A DNA stretch of 64,000 nucleotides, from contig NC_079209.1 of NCBI RefSeq assembly GCF_026745355.1, positions 51,009,585 to 51,073,584 on the forward strand, in the 5' to 3' direction. The DNA is from Beta vulgaris subsp. vulgaris. Its lineage: Eukaryota; Streptophyta; Magnoliopsida; Caryophyllales; Amaranthaceae. Positions 24,429 through 35,300 of the stretch are shown in pieces. Position numbers and translations under genes: made by a program. Below the pieces are notes generated by a model, which worked only from the letters and a program-made list of their open reading frames with translations, was not told where the DNA came from and made no database searches. Position 1 is the first letter of the stretch. Each line of letters starts with the position of its first letter.

Positions 24429-25022
24429 TTTCTAAAAGAGAGATCTCATTAATTGAAGGCCAAACGATATCTACAATAGATATTAAAGAAAAATAAGATA
24501 CAATTAAACAAGGCTAAATCAAATTCGTCTTTGAAGAAACTATAATGAAACAAATCGAGCAATACAGCGCAACCCCCTTGTATTTGCTGAATCAAACTGC
24601 TATTGATGATGAAATCTATCATTCTGACATAGTTTTGGAAGAGCATTCTTGATCGAGCCATGTTAACCGCATCCGAGATCACAATACTTTCATGTTGAGT
24701 CTTGAACTTCAACCAATAAGAACAATTTCTCATACCTACAAACAAAAAAACCACACTCACAACTCCCATAGGGGAGAAGGAGATCTCCACAACAGAGACT
24801 AAAAACCTCATAACAAAGTTTGAAGAAATCTCATAAAGAGATACTAATTTATTCAACAAAACAAGAAAATAAACTAAAAACTGAAAATAAAAGGAAAAAG
24901 GGGGCTTACCATGGATGAAATCATCCATGACAGCCCCTAACTGATGAAGAAAGAGTATGGGAGACTACGGTTTTAGAGAGAAAAAAGAGAGAAGGGGAGG
25001 CTACGAAAAAGTATTGTTAAAT
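24429..25022 (-). mobile_element. Non-autonomous retroposon, copy A (594 bp)
   Basis: It is bracketed by an exact 17-bp duplication. On the minus strand it starts with a CT-rich leader and ATGGATG-ATTT-CATCCAT, a hairpin followed by GTAAGC. About 320 bp of the 5' half match copy B at 30541-31159, as does the last ~35 bp (ATCGTTTGGCC...ATTAATGAGATC). The central ~240 bp does not resemble copy B. A 159-aa open frame crosses it, but frame conservation with copy B is partial, so I do not call it a gene. Likely mobilised by LINE machinery. Confidence 0.85.
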
Positions 25023-25039
25023 TACTCAGCAAATTACCT
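25023..25039. repeat. Retroposon target duplication, right
   Basis: Identical to 24412-24428. Confidence 0.92.
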
Positions 25040-25200
25040 CACTATTCTTGTTATTACTTATAAGTCAAGTTTTGATAGATTTGCCTTTATTTTCATTTTA
25101 AAATATATCCGCCTACCTGTGCTATTTTTTTTTATTTTCAGTTTTTAGTTCATTTTCTTGCTTTGTTTAATAAGAGAGTAAAATATATCCTACATTAAAC

Positions 25201-26250
25201 CAACTACGATAGGGGGGGGGGGATTGAATTGTAGTTGAGAAAAAAATTTCGAATTTAAAATGCGAATAAATATAACTTAAAAACTTAAGAGAAAAGACAC
25301 ACGAGGTTTTACAAGGAAAACTTCCTAGGTCCAATAGGAAAAAAAAACTTTAACCTCAAGAGATTTTAATTCGACTTTCTTTACTGAAATAGGTCAAAAA
25401 AATCTTTCTTTACAACCTAATAAGGACATTCTCTGTTCCTCTATGAACTTGTTCCCAGTCACTCAGTTCCACCTGAACTGATGACACTCACTTTGACTTC
25501 ACCCAAAATCTTGTCTTTTCTCTCTTTTTTTTTTCTCTTTTTAATCTCAAGGATACTCTCTAATTTTTCTCATACCCAAACACTTAGAGAATTACAATGA
25601 AATGTAGAAGAAAAATACAGAAAAACTTTCTCAAAACAATAATTATCTTTTATGCTCGAAAGTTATATATTTTCTTCAAATAAAATTCTTGCTTCTATAG
25701 CTGCTTCAATTCTTCTTATTCTCTTGCGCTTATCAAGCTCCACTTTCTCCATGATGTGCTCATGTAATGGAAGGTTGATTATGGCGCGATTTTTGCTCCA
25801 CTTGTTCCACCAATTTTGCAACGGCTACCAACTTCCACCACTATCCGTTAGTGTGGGAGTGTAGCTAGATTGTAGAAGTGCTTACAGCAGAGAGTTGTGT
25901 TTTTATAGCAAGTGGTTCAGGTAGTTGGAGATCCTCAAGCAAGTAGTTCCTCCTTTTTCGCATCACATGCTCCAGCCGGAATTTGCTCAACATTTTTATG
26001 CTTGCTCTAACTGTTTTTGAGCCATAAAAACAACAACTGCATATCTAATAACTAGAAGAATCTTTGATACAAAGATTCTTTAGTTAATAGACCATTAAAC
26101 ATACCTTATAATAATACTCAAAGTATATTAGACATAATATCTTGACTTAGATTATAAAATCTTTCTCTACAAGATATATAAAATAAACATGATAATATTT
26201 TTGGTGTTTTATAATTTTCTAAAATAAAATCATATTAATATCTAAGTATT
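25201..26250. repeat. Dispersed repeat copy 2 (GAGGGGGGTGAATT family)
   Basis: It starts with the hairpin CAACTAC...GTAGTTG (25201-25207 and 25231-25237) around a G-tract and GATTGAATT. It then follows the same order of blocks as copy 1 (17279 onward): AACTTCCTAGG, CCAATAGG, AACCTCAAG, a TC-rich tract. The stem sequence differs from copy 1 but is still self-complementary. The right limit is not defined. Confidence 0.55.
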
Positions 26251-27148
26251 TCGCATCACCAAAACATGGAATACAACATTCTTCTTATCCACATCGGTCA
26301 TGGAGAGGGTGTTTTCCTTCTTGATATCTCTCTTCCTTCATCCACTCTTGGAGTTGCTAGCACATGGTGCCTTTGTTGACATGAGGTTATATGGCTATCT
26401 AACACGCGTGCTGCCGCTCAAACCAGGCCTGAGATCTAGAGCTGCATTGAGCTTCTTTTTGGATCAGATTATTTTAAGTGTGTAACGTATGATTTGAAAT
26501 TAAAATGGTCCAATTGTTACTAACCTTGATTACAACAGTCATTTCCATAAATTAGTTATATATTGAAGTTACAAATTATTTTCTTATTTAATCTGACCTC
26601 ATTCTCCATTTCTTTACACATAAAACTTACCTATCTTATTTTTCTTGGATTATGCGTGCTATACTCCAAAGCACTCTCAGTTAGTAGTAACTAAGTTTGT
26701 TGTTGTGCCTCTGTTAACCTTGGGGAGCATTCCCACCGGTGTCGTTTACCATTATTGTCCGATCGTAAATGCTTACAGTTCAGTGTTTTTCTACCACGTT
26801 ACATCATTGAAATCTTATTTTTATGTCATTGTTCTCAATCTTTTTCTAACAATGATTACATGAGACAGACGTGCAAATGTAAGGATTAAACTGAAAAATG
26901 ATTTTGACTTAAGTTATACGGAGTAAAGACTTGCACTAGCGATAAAGTTTTGACCTCATGAATTATTTCATAGTCAAGAGATCAAACTCCACTTGAGGAT
27001 CCTTAGAGGAAGGTTTTCCTTACCATTTGCCCTTCCTCCAAAAGAATATGATAAACAAACTTGACTAATTATACTTACAAGAGGTGTTAGTACAATTGAA
27101 TCCTTTATATTACCTACCCAAAAAAGGAGTTAATCAAAGTTAGTGAAA
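26251..27148. other. Intergenic stretch with unrecognised short open frames
   Basis: Open frames at 26300-26485 and 26645-26863 look protein-like in composition but match no family I know, have no splice context and are not adjoined by other exons. They may be remnants of an old gene or transposon. No other structure is seen. Confidence 0.3.
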
Positions 27149-27733
27149 GTATTGGGTCAGACCGCCTGACCCAATATGTTTCGTCGGACGGAGCCGCGAA
27201 AACGGCGCCGCTGCTCCTTCTTCATCTTCTTCCTCCGCCGCCGCCGCGTCGCTGCTCCTTCTTCTTCATCTTTTTCCTTCGTCACCTTGTTGTGTCGACG
27301 GTGGACGTTCAAGAGAGAAAGACCCGACTGGTGGCAGCCATTGTTGTAGAGGAGAGAGAAATCGGTCTCAGCTTCACGGTCTAGTGTTTGTGGTGGGTAG
27401 GAGGAAGATGCCATTGATGTGGAATGAAGAAGAAGGAAAAAGTGAGAGGAAAGCAGAGGTTAGTGTTTTTTTTAAAAAAAAATTTAGTTAGTTGTTAAAT
27501 GGAAGAATAATAAAACTAAGAATCCAAGTTACTTTCATTTAGAGGTAACTTACTTTCATATAGAGGTAACTTACGTTCATTTAGAGGTAACTTACATCCA
27601 ACTGAAAAAAATTTAAAACCAACTGAACAAAAATTGAAACCAACTGAAAAAAATTGAAACCAGCTGAATTTTTTTTGAAACCAACTGAAAGTCGTCCGAC
27701 CAAAGATTATGATCGGACGGTCTGACACAATAC
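27149..27733. mobile_element. Inverted-repeat element with two internal arrays (585 bp)
   Basis: The ends GTATTGGGTCAGACCG and the complement of GTATTGTGTCAGACCG match at 15 of 16 bases, and weaker inverted similarity extends to about 42 bp through GTCGGACG. Inside are three to four units of TTCATTTAGAGGTAACTTA (about 27535-27600) and five units of CCAACTGAAAAAAATTGAAA (about 27597-27690). The left part (27157-27414, minus) holds an 85-aa open frame rich in Arg, Lys and Glu, possibly a captured gene start. A target duplication was not evident, so the superfamily is open. Confidence 0.65.
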
Positions 27734-28497
27734 CATCTCTTAAAGTTATTACTCCCATCATAATTTCATGCCCAAGCATTTAGTTTGAAGACTTGAAGTA
27801 AACATGCATCAAGTATCGCAAATATCACGATACATATATCTAGAGGATTGCAATGTAATATGCTTTTCGATTGATTGGATATGGCCAGCTAAGCTCCACT
27901 TTGTCTAAACCCAATGGGCCATTGGAGTTAAACCTGCTTAGTTGTGAACCCATCGCATAGCACATAATCTACAGATCGGTGATTAATTGGGTCATCCAAG
28001 AATAGTGAATGTGCCTTTCTATGGGTTAAACAATCGATCTTTTCTCTCTTCTCTTTTCTATTTATAAAATCAAAACTGAGTTTGTTTTTATCCTTGCTTA
28101 ATTAAATTAATATGAGATAAAGATGGAAGGATCATATTATGGAATAAGCTAAGGGTCAAAATTTTGTAAGTAAGAAATCAAAGAACAAACAACAAACATC
28201 CAAGTTTTAGTGTGAAGGAATAAATCACTCGCTACATAATATTACTTAATCAAAGTAATACGCCCACAAGTTGGACACTCTTACAATTGGTTACTCACAC
28301 ATTTAGTTGTGAACACACTCTAACAACGAGTCTATAAATTCCTATTTATAGGACTTCATACACCTAAACCCTAGACCTACTAGAATTAGGAAACTAACAA
28401 CTTTCCTAGTAACAACCACTCGATATTCTATAACAAGTAGAATATCTTTCTAAGTTTCCTAAATACATTAAACTAGTAAATAGGAAATACCATGAAA
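27734..28497. other. Intergenic stretch before the LINE
   Basis: No gene is recognised. The part at about 28190-28500 is AC-rich with CCTATTTATAGGACTTC and could be the leader of the LINE or another repeat. Confidence 0.35.
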
Positions 28498-28708
28498 CTA
28501 GAAAATCAAAATATTACACAAAGAGGAAACAAAAACTAAAACAAAACAAATCAAAAGCATCACTTCTTGTATTTGCGGTGGGCTGCACAGACCAATCCAT
28601 AGACCAAGTATTACAAACAGAAGATCCTCCACAAAAAGAAAATTCACAAAACAATTCAAACACAAGGAAAAGGAAAAGTGAAATTCCAGATGAAAACTCA
28701 AACAACAA

Positions 28709-28717
28709 AAGGAACAA
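28709..28717. repeat. Target duplication of the palindromic MITE, left
   Basis: AAGGAACAA, identical to 30064-30072. Confidence 0.9.
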
Positions 28718-30063
28718 GGGAAATTCCCATTGGTAACCTCGTACTTTTGCTGATTTTCACTGGTAACCTCGAATTTTTTTAAATCCCATTGGTAACCATG
28801 TACAATATAAAAATTCTCAACCGTGACTTTAATGAGGAATATTCCATTAAAAAAGGGAATATTCCATTAGATTAACCCCTCAAACTACAATTAATCACCA
28901 TAATTAAACCCTAAACTCAATATAGGCAAATTGAATCTTTTTTGCGATCCGACCTCGAAACCAACCCTAACAAGGGCAAAACTGCCCCCTATAATATTTG
29001 AATACCACTTTTAAAATTTTGTTTACATCACTTTCCACGCAAATCGAGGCACTTTCAGTACGCAAATTGGATCGTTTTTTTGCAAATTCCGACCTCGAAA
29101 CCGACCCTATTAAGGGCAAAACTGCCCGCTATAATATTTTAATACCACTTTTAAAATTTTGTTTACATCATTTCGTTTTTCCACGCAAATTGAGGCACTT
29201 TCAGTACGCAAATACACGCAAATCGGATCGTTTTTTGCAAATTCCGACCTCGAAACTGATCTTATCAAGGGCAAAATTGACCCCTAAAATATTTGAATAC
29301 CACTTTTTAAATTTTTTCATCATTTCATTTTTGCACGCAAATCGAGGTACTTTGCGTATGTAAATACAGGCAAAACTTACCCCTAAATTATTTACATACC
29401 GAAAGTACCTCGATTTGCGTGCAAAAACGAAATGATGAAAAAAATATTAAAAAGTGGTATTCAAACATTTTAATTTAGGGGTCAATTTTGCCCTTGATAG
29501 GGTCGATTTCGAGGTCGGAATTTGCAAAAAACAATCCGATTTTCCTGTATTTACATACCGAAAGTACCTCGATTTACGTGCAAAAACAAAATGATGATTT
29601 TTTTTAAAAAAAAAGTGATATTCAAATATTTTAGGGGTCAATTTTGTCCTTAATAGGGACGGTTTCGAGGCCGGAATTTGCAAAAATCGAACGGATTTTC
29701 CTGTATTTACATACCGAATGTACCTCGATTTGCGCGCAGATACGAAATGATGAAAAAATTAAATAAAAAGTGGTATTCAAATATTTTAGGGGTCAATTTT
29801 TCCCTCAATAGGATCGGTTTCGAGGTCAGAATTTGCAAAAAACGATCTGATTTGCCTATATTGAGTTTAGAGTTTAATTATGATGATTAATTATGGTTTA
29901 AGGGGTTAATCTAACGGAATATTCCCTTTTTTAATGGAATATTCCTCATCAATGTTATGGTTGAGAATGTTTATATTGTACAGGGTTACTAATGGGATTT
30001 AAAAAAATTCGAGGTTACCAGTGAGAATCAGCAAAAGTACGAGGTTACCAATGGGAATTTCCC
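28718..30063. mobile_element. Palindromic Mutator-type MITE (1,346 bp)
   Basis: The ends are GGGAAATTCCCATTGG and its near complement, and the whole element is an imperfect palindrome centred near 29375 with arms of about 650 bp. An exact 9-bp duplication flanks it, as for Mutator elements. Each end carries GGTAACCTCG-type units three times. Each arm carries about three ~150-bp units around CTCGAAACCGACCC and ACGCAAATCGAGG. No transposase is present. It lies in the ORF1 region of the LINE, so it is younger than it. Confidence 0.92.
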
Positions 30064-30072
30064 AAGGAACAA
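30064..30072. repeat. Target duplication of the palindromic MITE, right
   Basis: Identical to 28709-28717. Confidence 0.9.
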
Positions 30073-30528
30073 ATCCTTATCCCAAAACAATGCAGCTGAA
30101 GAACAAAACTACAGTTCCAAGAAAAAATTTCAAGCCCACCACGCGCCAGAATAGGAGAGTAGCGAAAAGGAAACTGCATGGGCCTTCAATGCAGCGACGT
30201 AAGAAGCAATTACTCCTCAACCACATTCCTTACACTCCATCAATTCCAACTCCAAGTATTATTAACTCTAACCCTCTCCATTTACACAAACGAGTAAAGT
30301 ACGAGAATACCCCCCAACTTCAAGAAGGAAACATGTCCCAGATAGTATTTTCCTCAGCAAGAAAATCGAAATCACCTGCTTTCCTCTGGCAAAAAATCCT
30401 ACTGCTCGATATTCTCTTAAAATACCTGCAGCTAAAAATAACTCTTCAACTTCCAGTTCATTTATGGCAAGCTACTCACTCCCACCCACCTCACTTATAT
30501 CTATTTATCTACCAATACACTCTCATCC

Positions 30529-30540
30529 ATCTACCTCACA
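30529..30540. repeat. Retroposon copy B target duplication, left
   Basis: ATCTACCTCACA, identical to 31160-31171. Confidence 0.88.
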
Positions 30541-31159
30541 ATAGTCGTAACCTAAAACCTAGCCTCCCCTCTCCTTTTCTCTCTCTAAAACCCTAGCCTC
30601 CCTTACCCCTTCTTCATCAATTAGGGAGCTGTCATGGATGTTTTCATCCATGGTAAGCCCCTTTTTCCCTTTTATTTTCAGTTTTTAGTTTATTTTCTTG
30701 TTTTGTTCAATAAATTAGTATCTCTTTATGAGATTTTCTCAAACCCTTTTATGGGGTTTTTAGTTTCTGTTTTGGAAATCTCCTTCTCCCCTATGGGAGT
30801 TGTGAGTATGGTTCTTTTGTTTTTAGGTATGAGAAATTATTCTCATTGGTTGAAGTTCGAGATTCAACCTGAAGAATTAGGGTTTCACAACTTCTGTAAA
30901 ATTATGGAAGACTATTGGAGTACGTTCATCCCAAAATTTCCGCATCTGCAGATCGTATGCCGAACCAGAGCGAACTCACAGATTGCATTGCTTCAGATGA
31001 AGATTTTTATTAAGGCAAAATTAAGTCAAATCTGCGACGTTTACATTTCTAGGGTGATATGTATTTCTATTAGAATTTTATGTTTTTCAGAAATGACTTG
31101 TAAGTGTCGTTTGGCGAAATATTAATGAAATCCCTTTTCTTTCTTTCAAAAAAAAAAAA
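30541..31159 (+). mobile_element. Non-autonomous retroposon, copy B (619 bp)
   Basis: It is bracketed by a 12-bp duplication and ends in A13 after TCCCTTTTCTTTCTTTC. The 5' CT-rich leader, the hairpin CATGGATG-TTTT-CATCCATG, the following GTAAGCCCC and about 320 bp match copy A (24429-25022, minus strand), as does the region just before the tail (GTCGTTTGGCG...ATTAATGAAATC). The centre is different from copy A. It sits within the ORF1 region of the LINE. Confidence 0.88.
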
Positions 31160-31171
31160 ATCTACCTCACA
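31160..31171. repeat. Retroposon copy B target duplication, right
   Basis: Identical to 30529-30540; its first A may belong to the poly(A) tail. Confidence 0.85.
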
Positions 31172-31267
31172 TCAGCAAAAATACTATTTTCCATAAAATG
31201 AAAAAACAAAGTTTGTCTCCTTCCCAAAAAAGCCCAAGCAACAATTTCAACTCTAAGTCTTCAACTC

Positions 31268-31331
31268 AATCATGGGAATCCAACATTTTTTTTTTTTTTT
31301 TTTTTGAAGGGAATCATGGGAATCCAACATT
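31268..31331 (-). mobile_element. Poly(A)-only retroposition event with 20-bp duplication
   Basis: A 20-bp sequence beginning AATCATGGGAATCC is present at 31268-31287 and again, identical, at 31312-31331. Between the copies are only T18 and GAAGGG (31288-31311). On the minus strand this reads CCCTTC followed by A18, that is, the last few bases and tail of a retroposed RNA. It is an extreme 5' truncation. Confidence 0.85.
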
Positions 31332-31379
31332 GGCACGCCACAAGAAGTCAACATAGCACGCCTCTTTCAAGACTTTCAC

Positions 31380-32330
31380 ATGGAAGAAAACAACAGGTTC
31401 TATTTCCCCTCTGATCCATTCTCTGATCCATTTATCCCATTTGGGTCATTAGATTATCAGGAATTAAACAACATGTTCAGCTCCTCAAATCTGTCAAAGA
31501 ATAGTAGCCCACTCTCTGATAATTCTCTAGGCACAAACTATCCTGATTCGCCAAGCCCACTGAGCCCCCTAGTCAACAACCAAGAAAAAGAGATTACTCA
31601 TCACAAGCTAAAATCCGACCCTACAGTTGAGCCCAAACTCAGTAAAACCAAAGCCCTGAAATTTGAGGCCTGGGATGAACTAGGTAAGATAGTACAACAT
31701 TTCTTAACCCACAAACAGCCCAAACACTCACTAGATCACATGACTCCCAGCTCTGAAATCTCAAACCCTCACTCAGTTCAAAAAACTACAAAACAGACTG
31801 TCGCAGACTACCCAAACCCTCCCCCAAATTCTTCAGCCTCAGCAAATTCATTTGAGACAGCCCTTTCACATTTCAAGGAAGAGGACTCTGAGGAGTCAAT
31901 GGGATTGCAAGAAGATCTTAACTCCAAACCACATCAACTGATTAACCCTCCGATAAAATTCAAGATTTCAGACGATCCTTACTACAGGCACTTCCCCATA
32001 GCAAACATCAAGAGAAGAAGAGGAGAGAGAGAAAGAGTGAAAAAGTGGGAACCAAAGGGTTTTCTGGCCCTGCACCTGGCAAGAGGTAACCAAAAGGACA
32101 CGGAGGAAACAGTTCCAGATTTGAATCTTCCACCCTCGGAAGAGAGTATTCATCGCCCTAGAGCTCCAAAAAGGAAAAAAATCCAGAAGAAATGCAAAGG
32201 AAAAAACACCCTAGTCTTTGGACTAGGAACTAGTGAGTCCATCGACAATTCTCCATCAGACAAGGAACCAAGGCTATCTCTGGAAGCAGAAGGTGCGGCT
32301 GACCTCGAACAGTCTAAAGGGATTATATGA
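31380..32330 (+). CDS. LINE ORF1 protein, C-terminal part
   Basis: An open frame of 316 aa, rich in Ser, Pro, Lys and Glu. It contains a basic stretch (IKRRRGERERVKKW, near residue 208) and a second basic block (RAPKRKKIQKKCKGK) near residue 258. These suit an RNA-binding LINE ORF1 product, but no named domain is visible. The Met at 31380 is probably internal: the frame is open upstream through QEVNIARLFQDFH. The stop TGA overlaps the ORF2 start in ATGA at 32327-32330. It belongs to a dead element and is likely not expressed. Confidence 0.6.
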   Translation: MEENNRFYFPSDPFSDPFIPFGSLDYQELNNMFSSSNLSKNSSPLSDNSLGTNYPDSPSPLSPLVNNQEKEITHHKLKSDPTVEPKLSKTKALKFEAWDELGKIVQHFLTHKQPKHSLDHMTPSSEISNPHSVQKTTKQTVADYPNPPPNSSASANSFETALSHFKEEDSEESMGLQEDLNSKPHQLINPPIKFKISDDPYYRHFPIANIKRRRGERERVKKWEPKGFLALHLARGNQKDTEETVPDLNLPPSEESIHRPRAPKRKKIQKKCKGKNTLVFGLGTSESIDNSPSDKEPRLSLEAEGAADLEQSKGII

Positions 32331-35300
32331 ATATCATCAGCTGGAACTGTAGAGGGTTGAGCTCAAATTCCTCCCCTCTTCACTCTTTCATCAAGAATTT
32401 GACAACTATCCTAGCTCTAGATTTTATTTTTCTGTCTGAAACAAAATGCAATGTATCTCAGTTAATTCCGTTTGTTAGTAGATTAGGTTTTAAGCACTGC
32501 ACGGGTAGCGATGCTGAAGGTAGTAAGGGTGGCTTATTTCTGTGTTGGTCTGATAAGCTCAAAGCCCTTGTCCTTCACACTTCAAAAAATGTAATAGCTT
32601 GTAATGTTGTCTTTCCTAATGGTTATGAATGCCGAGTAGGCTTTGTGTATGGGTCCCCGGAGTTAGATTCTCGCAGCGTAGTGTGGACTGAAATCCAAAA
32701 CCTGATGAGCACAAATCTTGCAGATTGGGTACTAATAGGGGACTTCAATCAAGTTGATAGCAAACACCAAAAATTAGGTGGCAACAGAAAACTATTAGGA
32801 GCTCAAGAATTTATCAATTGGAAACTGAAAAATAACCTGCTTGATATTCCCTATAAATTAAAGGAGCCAACTTTACCTGGACAAACAATAGACAAGGAAG
32901 GGATCTAATTTTGGAAAGATTAGACAGAGGCCTTTGTAATTTAAACTGGAAGGACGAGTTCCCAGATGCCACAATAACAAACCTTCCAATTATCCTCTCA
33001 GATCATAGCCCCATTCTGCTTCAAACTCACCCTATTCACACAAAAAAAGCTAGACCCTACAAACTAGAGAGTTGGTGCCTACAAATGGAAGAAATAAAAA
33101 ATATGTTGGCAAGAGTTTGGAATTTACAAGTTCAGGGTTCCCCAGCGTTCATCATGCAAAGGAAGCTAGAATTCTTTCTTCAAGACGCTAGATCCTTTTG
33201 TCTGGAATTCAAGAAACTTAATACCTTGGACTGGCAGTCATTTCAACAAAAAGCAGACTCCAAACAAAATAATATCCAAACTACTTCACAAGGGGCTCAA
33301 GCCATGTTAGAAAGTCAGCAAATAAGAGAGATAATATAAATCAAATGAGAATATTGGAAACAAAGGTCAAAGTCAAAATGGGACAAAATGGGAGATTCCA
33401 CCACTTCATTTTTCTTCAGGAGTGTCAAAAGCAGGAGTATAAGAAATGAAATCAGAATGATCAAGAACGAAAAGGAAGAATGGATCTCCAGCCAATCGGA
33501 TTTAAAACAGGTTTTTACAAAGTACTTCAAGGACATTTTCATCCCAACCCAAGATAGAGTTCCATTAGATCCAAATGATGCCCTCCTTCAAAATCTCCCT
33601 ACCCTAAATGATTCTCATATCAAGATTCTTAATACTCCATTCACCAAAGAAGAAATAAAGGCAGCTGCTTTTTCCCCTAAACCTTTCAAGTCTCCAGGAC
33701 CAGACGGTTTCCCTCCAGTGTTTTTTCAAGAAAATTGGGATTCAGTTAGAGACAATATGACTGACATATTGCATATGTTCACATCCACAAATCATCTGCT
33801 TAGAGAGAGTAACAAAACATACATCTGCCTAATCCCAAAAACAAAGAATCCCACTTCCCCTTCACAATTCAGACCGATAAGACTCTGCAACTCCTCCTAC
33901 AAAATCATATCAAAGACTTTGGTCAACCGCTTGAAAAGGATTATAGGAGATCTAGTGGGAAACTTTCAAAACGCTTTTGTTCCAGGTCGCCAGCTTGCGG
34001 ACAACTGTCTCATTGCCCATGAAGTACTCAACTGGGTAAAAAAGCAGAAGAAAGGCACCCTTTACACAGGGATTATGAAAGTAGACCTTAGTAAAGCCTA
34101 TGACCGCATAAGATGGGACTTTGTGGAAGCAGTCCTAATAAGAATGAAGTTCCCTAGAAAAATGGATTAAATGGATAATGCAGTGCATCACAACAATCTC
34201 TTACTCAATTCTCATCAATGGGGAACCCACAACTTTCTTCAATCCAAAGGTGGGCTTGAGACAAGGAGACCCCTTTCTTCTTACATCTTCATATTGTGCA
34301 TGGAAGCGCTCTCAACTACATTAACAAAAGCTCAGGAAACAAAGGAAATTCAAGGTATCAAAATCGCTAGGTCAGCCCCCTCCCTTTCTCACTTGTTCTT
34401 TGCAGATGACGCTCTTTTGTTCTTCAAAGGGATTCCTAAGGTTTGTTGGAAACTGAAAGAGATTCTCAGCGATTTCTGTGAAAAATCCGGAGAACTTATT
34501 AACTATGAGAAATCAACTCTAATGTTCAGTCCTAATACTCCAAGAAGATTTAGCTCTCTAATGAGAAAGCCCCTAAAAATGAAAACTACCAATACCCTAG
34601 GTACCTACCTAGGGTGTGACCCGGATATAAATGGAGCAAAACTCACAAAGTTTCACGGACCTAGTAGAGAAAGTGAATAACAGGATTGCCTCATGGAAAT
34701 TCACCAATCTTTCCCCTCCTGGCAAACTAATTCTCATTAATGCTATCCTTTCAGCACTCTCTTCTCATATTCTAGCACTATACAAAATCCCAAAAACAAT
34801 CACAAAAAGAATTGACTCCTCACTACTGAGATTTTGGTGGAGCACAAACAAAGATAGAAAGTCAATCTACTGGAGAAAGAGAACTATCCTGGAAAAACAC
34901 AAATATGAAGGAGGCCTAAGCTTAAGAAATATGGAGCCAGCCAACGATTCTTTGCTGATAAAACAAGCCTGGAGAATTCACCACTCAAAAAACTCTGTGA
35001 TACATCGCCTCTACCAAGCTAAATACAAAACAGACCCACTATCAGCTGGCCTGACATCAAGAATAAAATCCCCTCTTCAGCTTCCTATGCGTTCAGAAGT
35101 ATGTGTAAAGCAACCTTCAAGGCTAGAAACCAATTTAAGCATCAGATAGGCGACGGTGCCAAAACAAGAATATTTGAAGATTGGTGGGTAGGGGAAACAA
35201 AAATAAACTATCATCAAAATTCATTTCCAAACCTCCCCCAAAATGCAAAAGTAGAGGACCTTATAATAGATGGGAACTGGAACACAATAACCGTTTGGAG

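Larger units (their letters stand above)
30073..31379 (+). pseudogene. LINE ORF1, decayed 5' and middle part
   Basis: Between the inserted elements the plus strand keeps open, biased coding sequence: Lys/Arg-rich around KRKLHGPSMQRRKKQ, then Pro/Ser-rich. If the retroposon (30541-31159) and the poly(A) insertion are left out, the frame before 30541 runs on to 31172, and an open frame extends back upstream of the Met at 31380 (QEVNIARLFQDFHMEE). No zinc knuckle was seen, so ORF1 type is not established. It contains at least one frame change near 30150. Confidence 0.55.

Noticed and set aside
24449..24928. 159-aa membrane-protein-like open frame (-), and a similar 163-aa one at 30634-31125 (+)
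   Set aside because: Both lie inside retroposon copies with their own target duplications; similarity ends at the exchanged centre, and the hydrophobic run comes from T-rich intron-like DNA. Not called as genes.
26300..26863. Two protein-like short open frames
   Set aside because: No recognised family, no neighbouring exons or splice pattern; kept only as an unrecognised stretch.
27535..27690. Regular short direct repeats resembling a CRISPR-like array
   Set aside because: Plant nuclear context, no unique spacers of constant length, and the units lie within an inverted-repeat transposon.
28998..29890. Open frames of 70-121 aa within the palindromic MITE
   Set aside because: They are products of the repeated units and occur mirrored on both strands.
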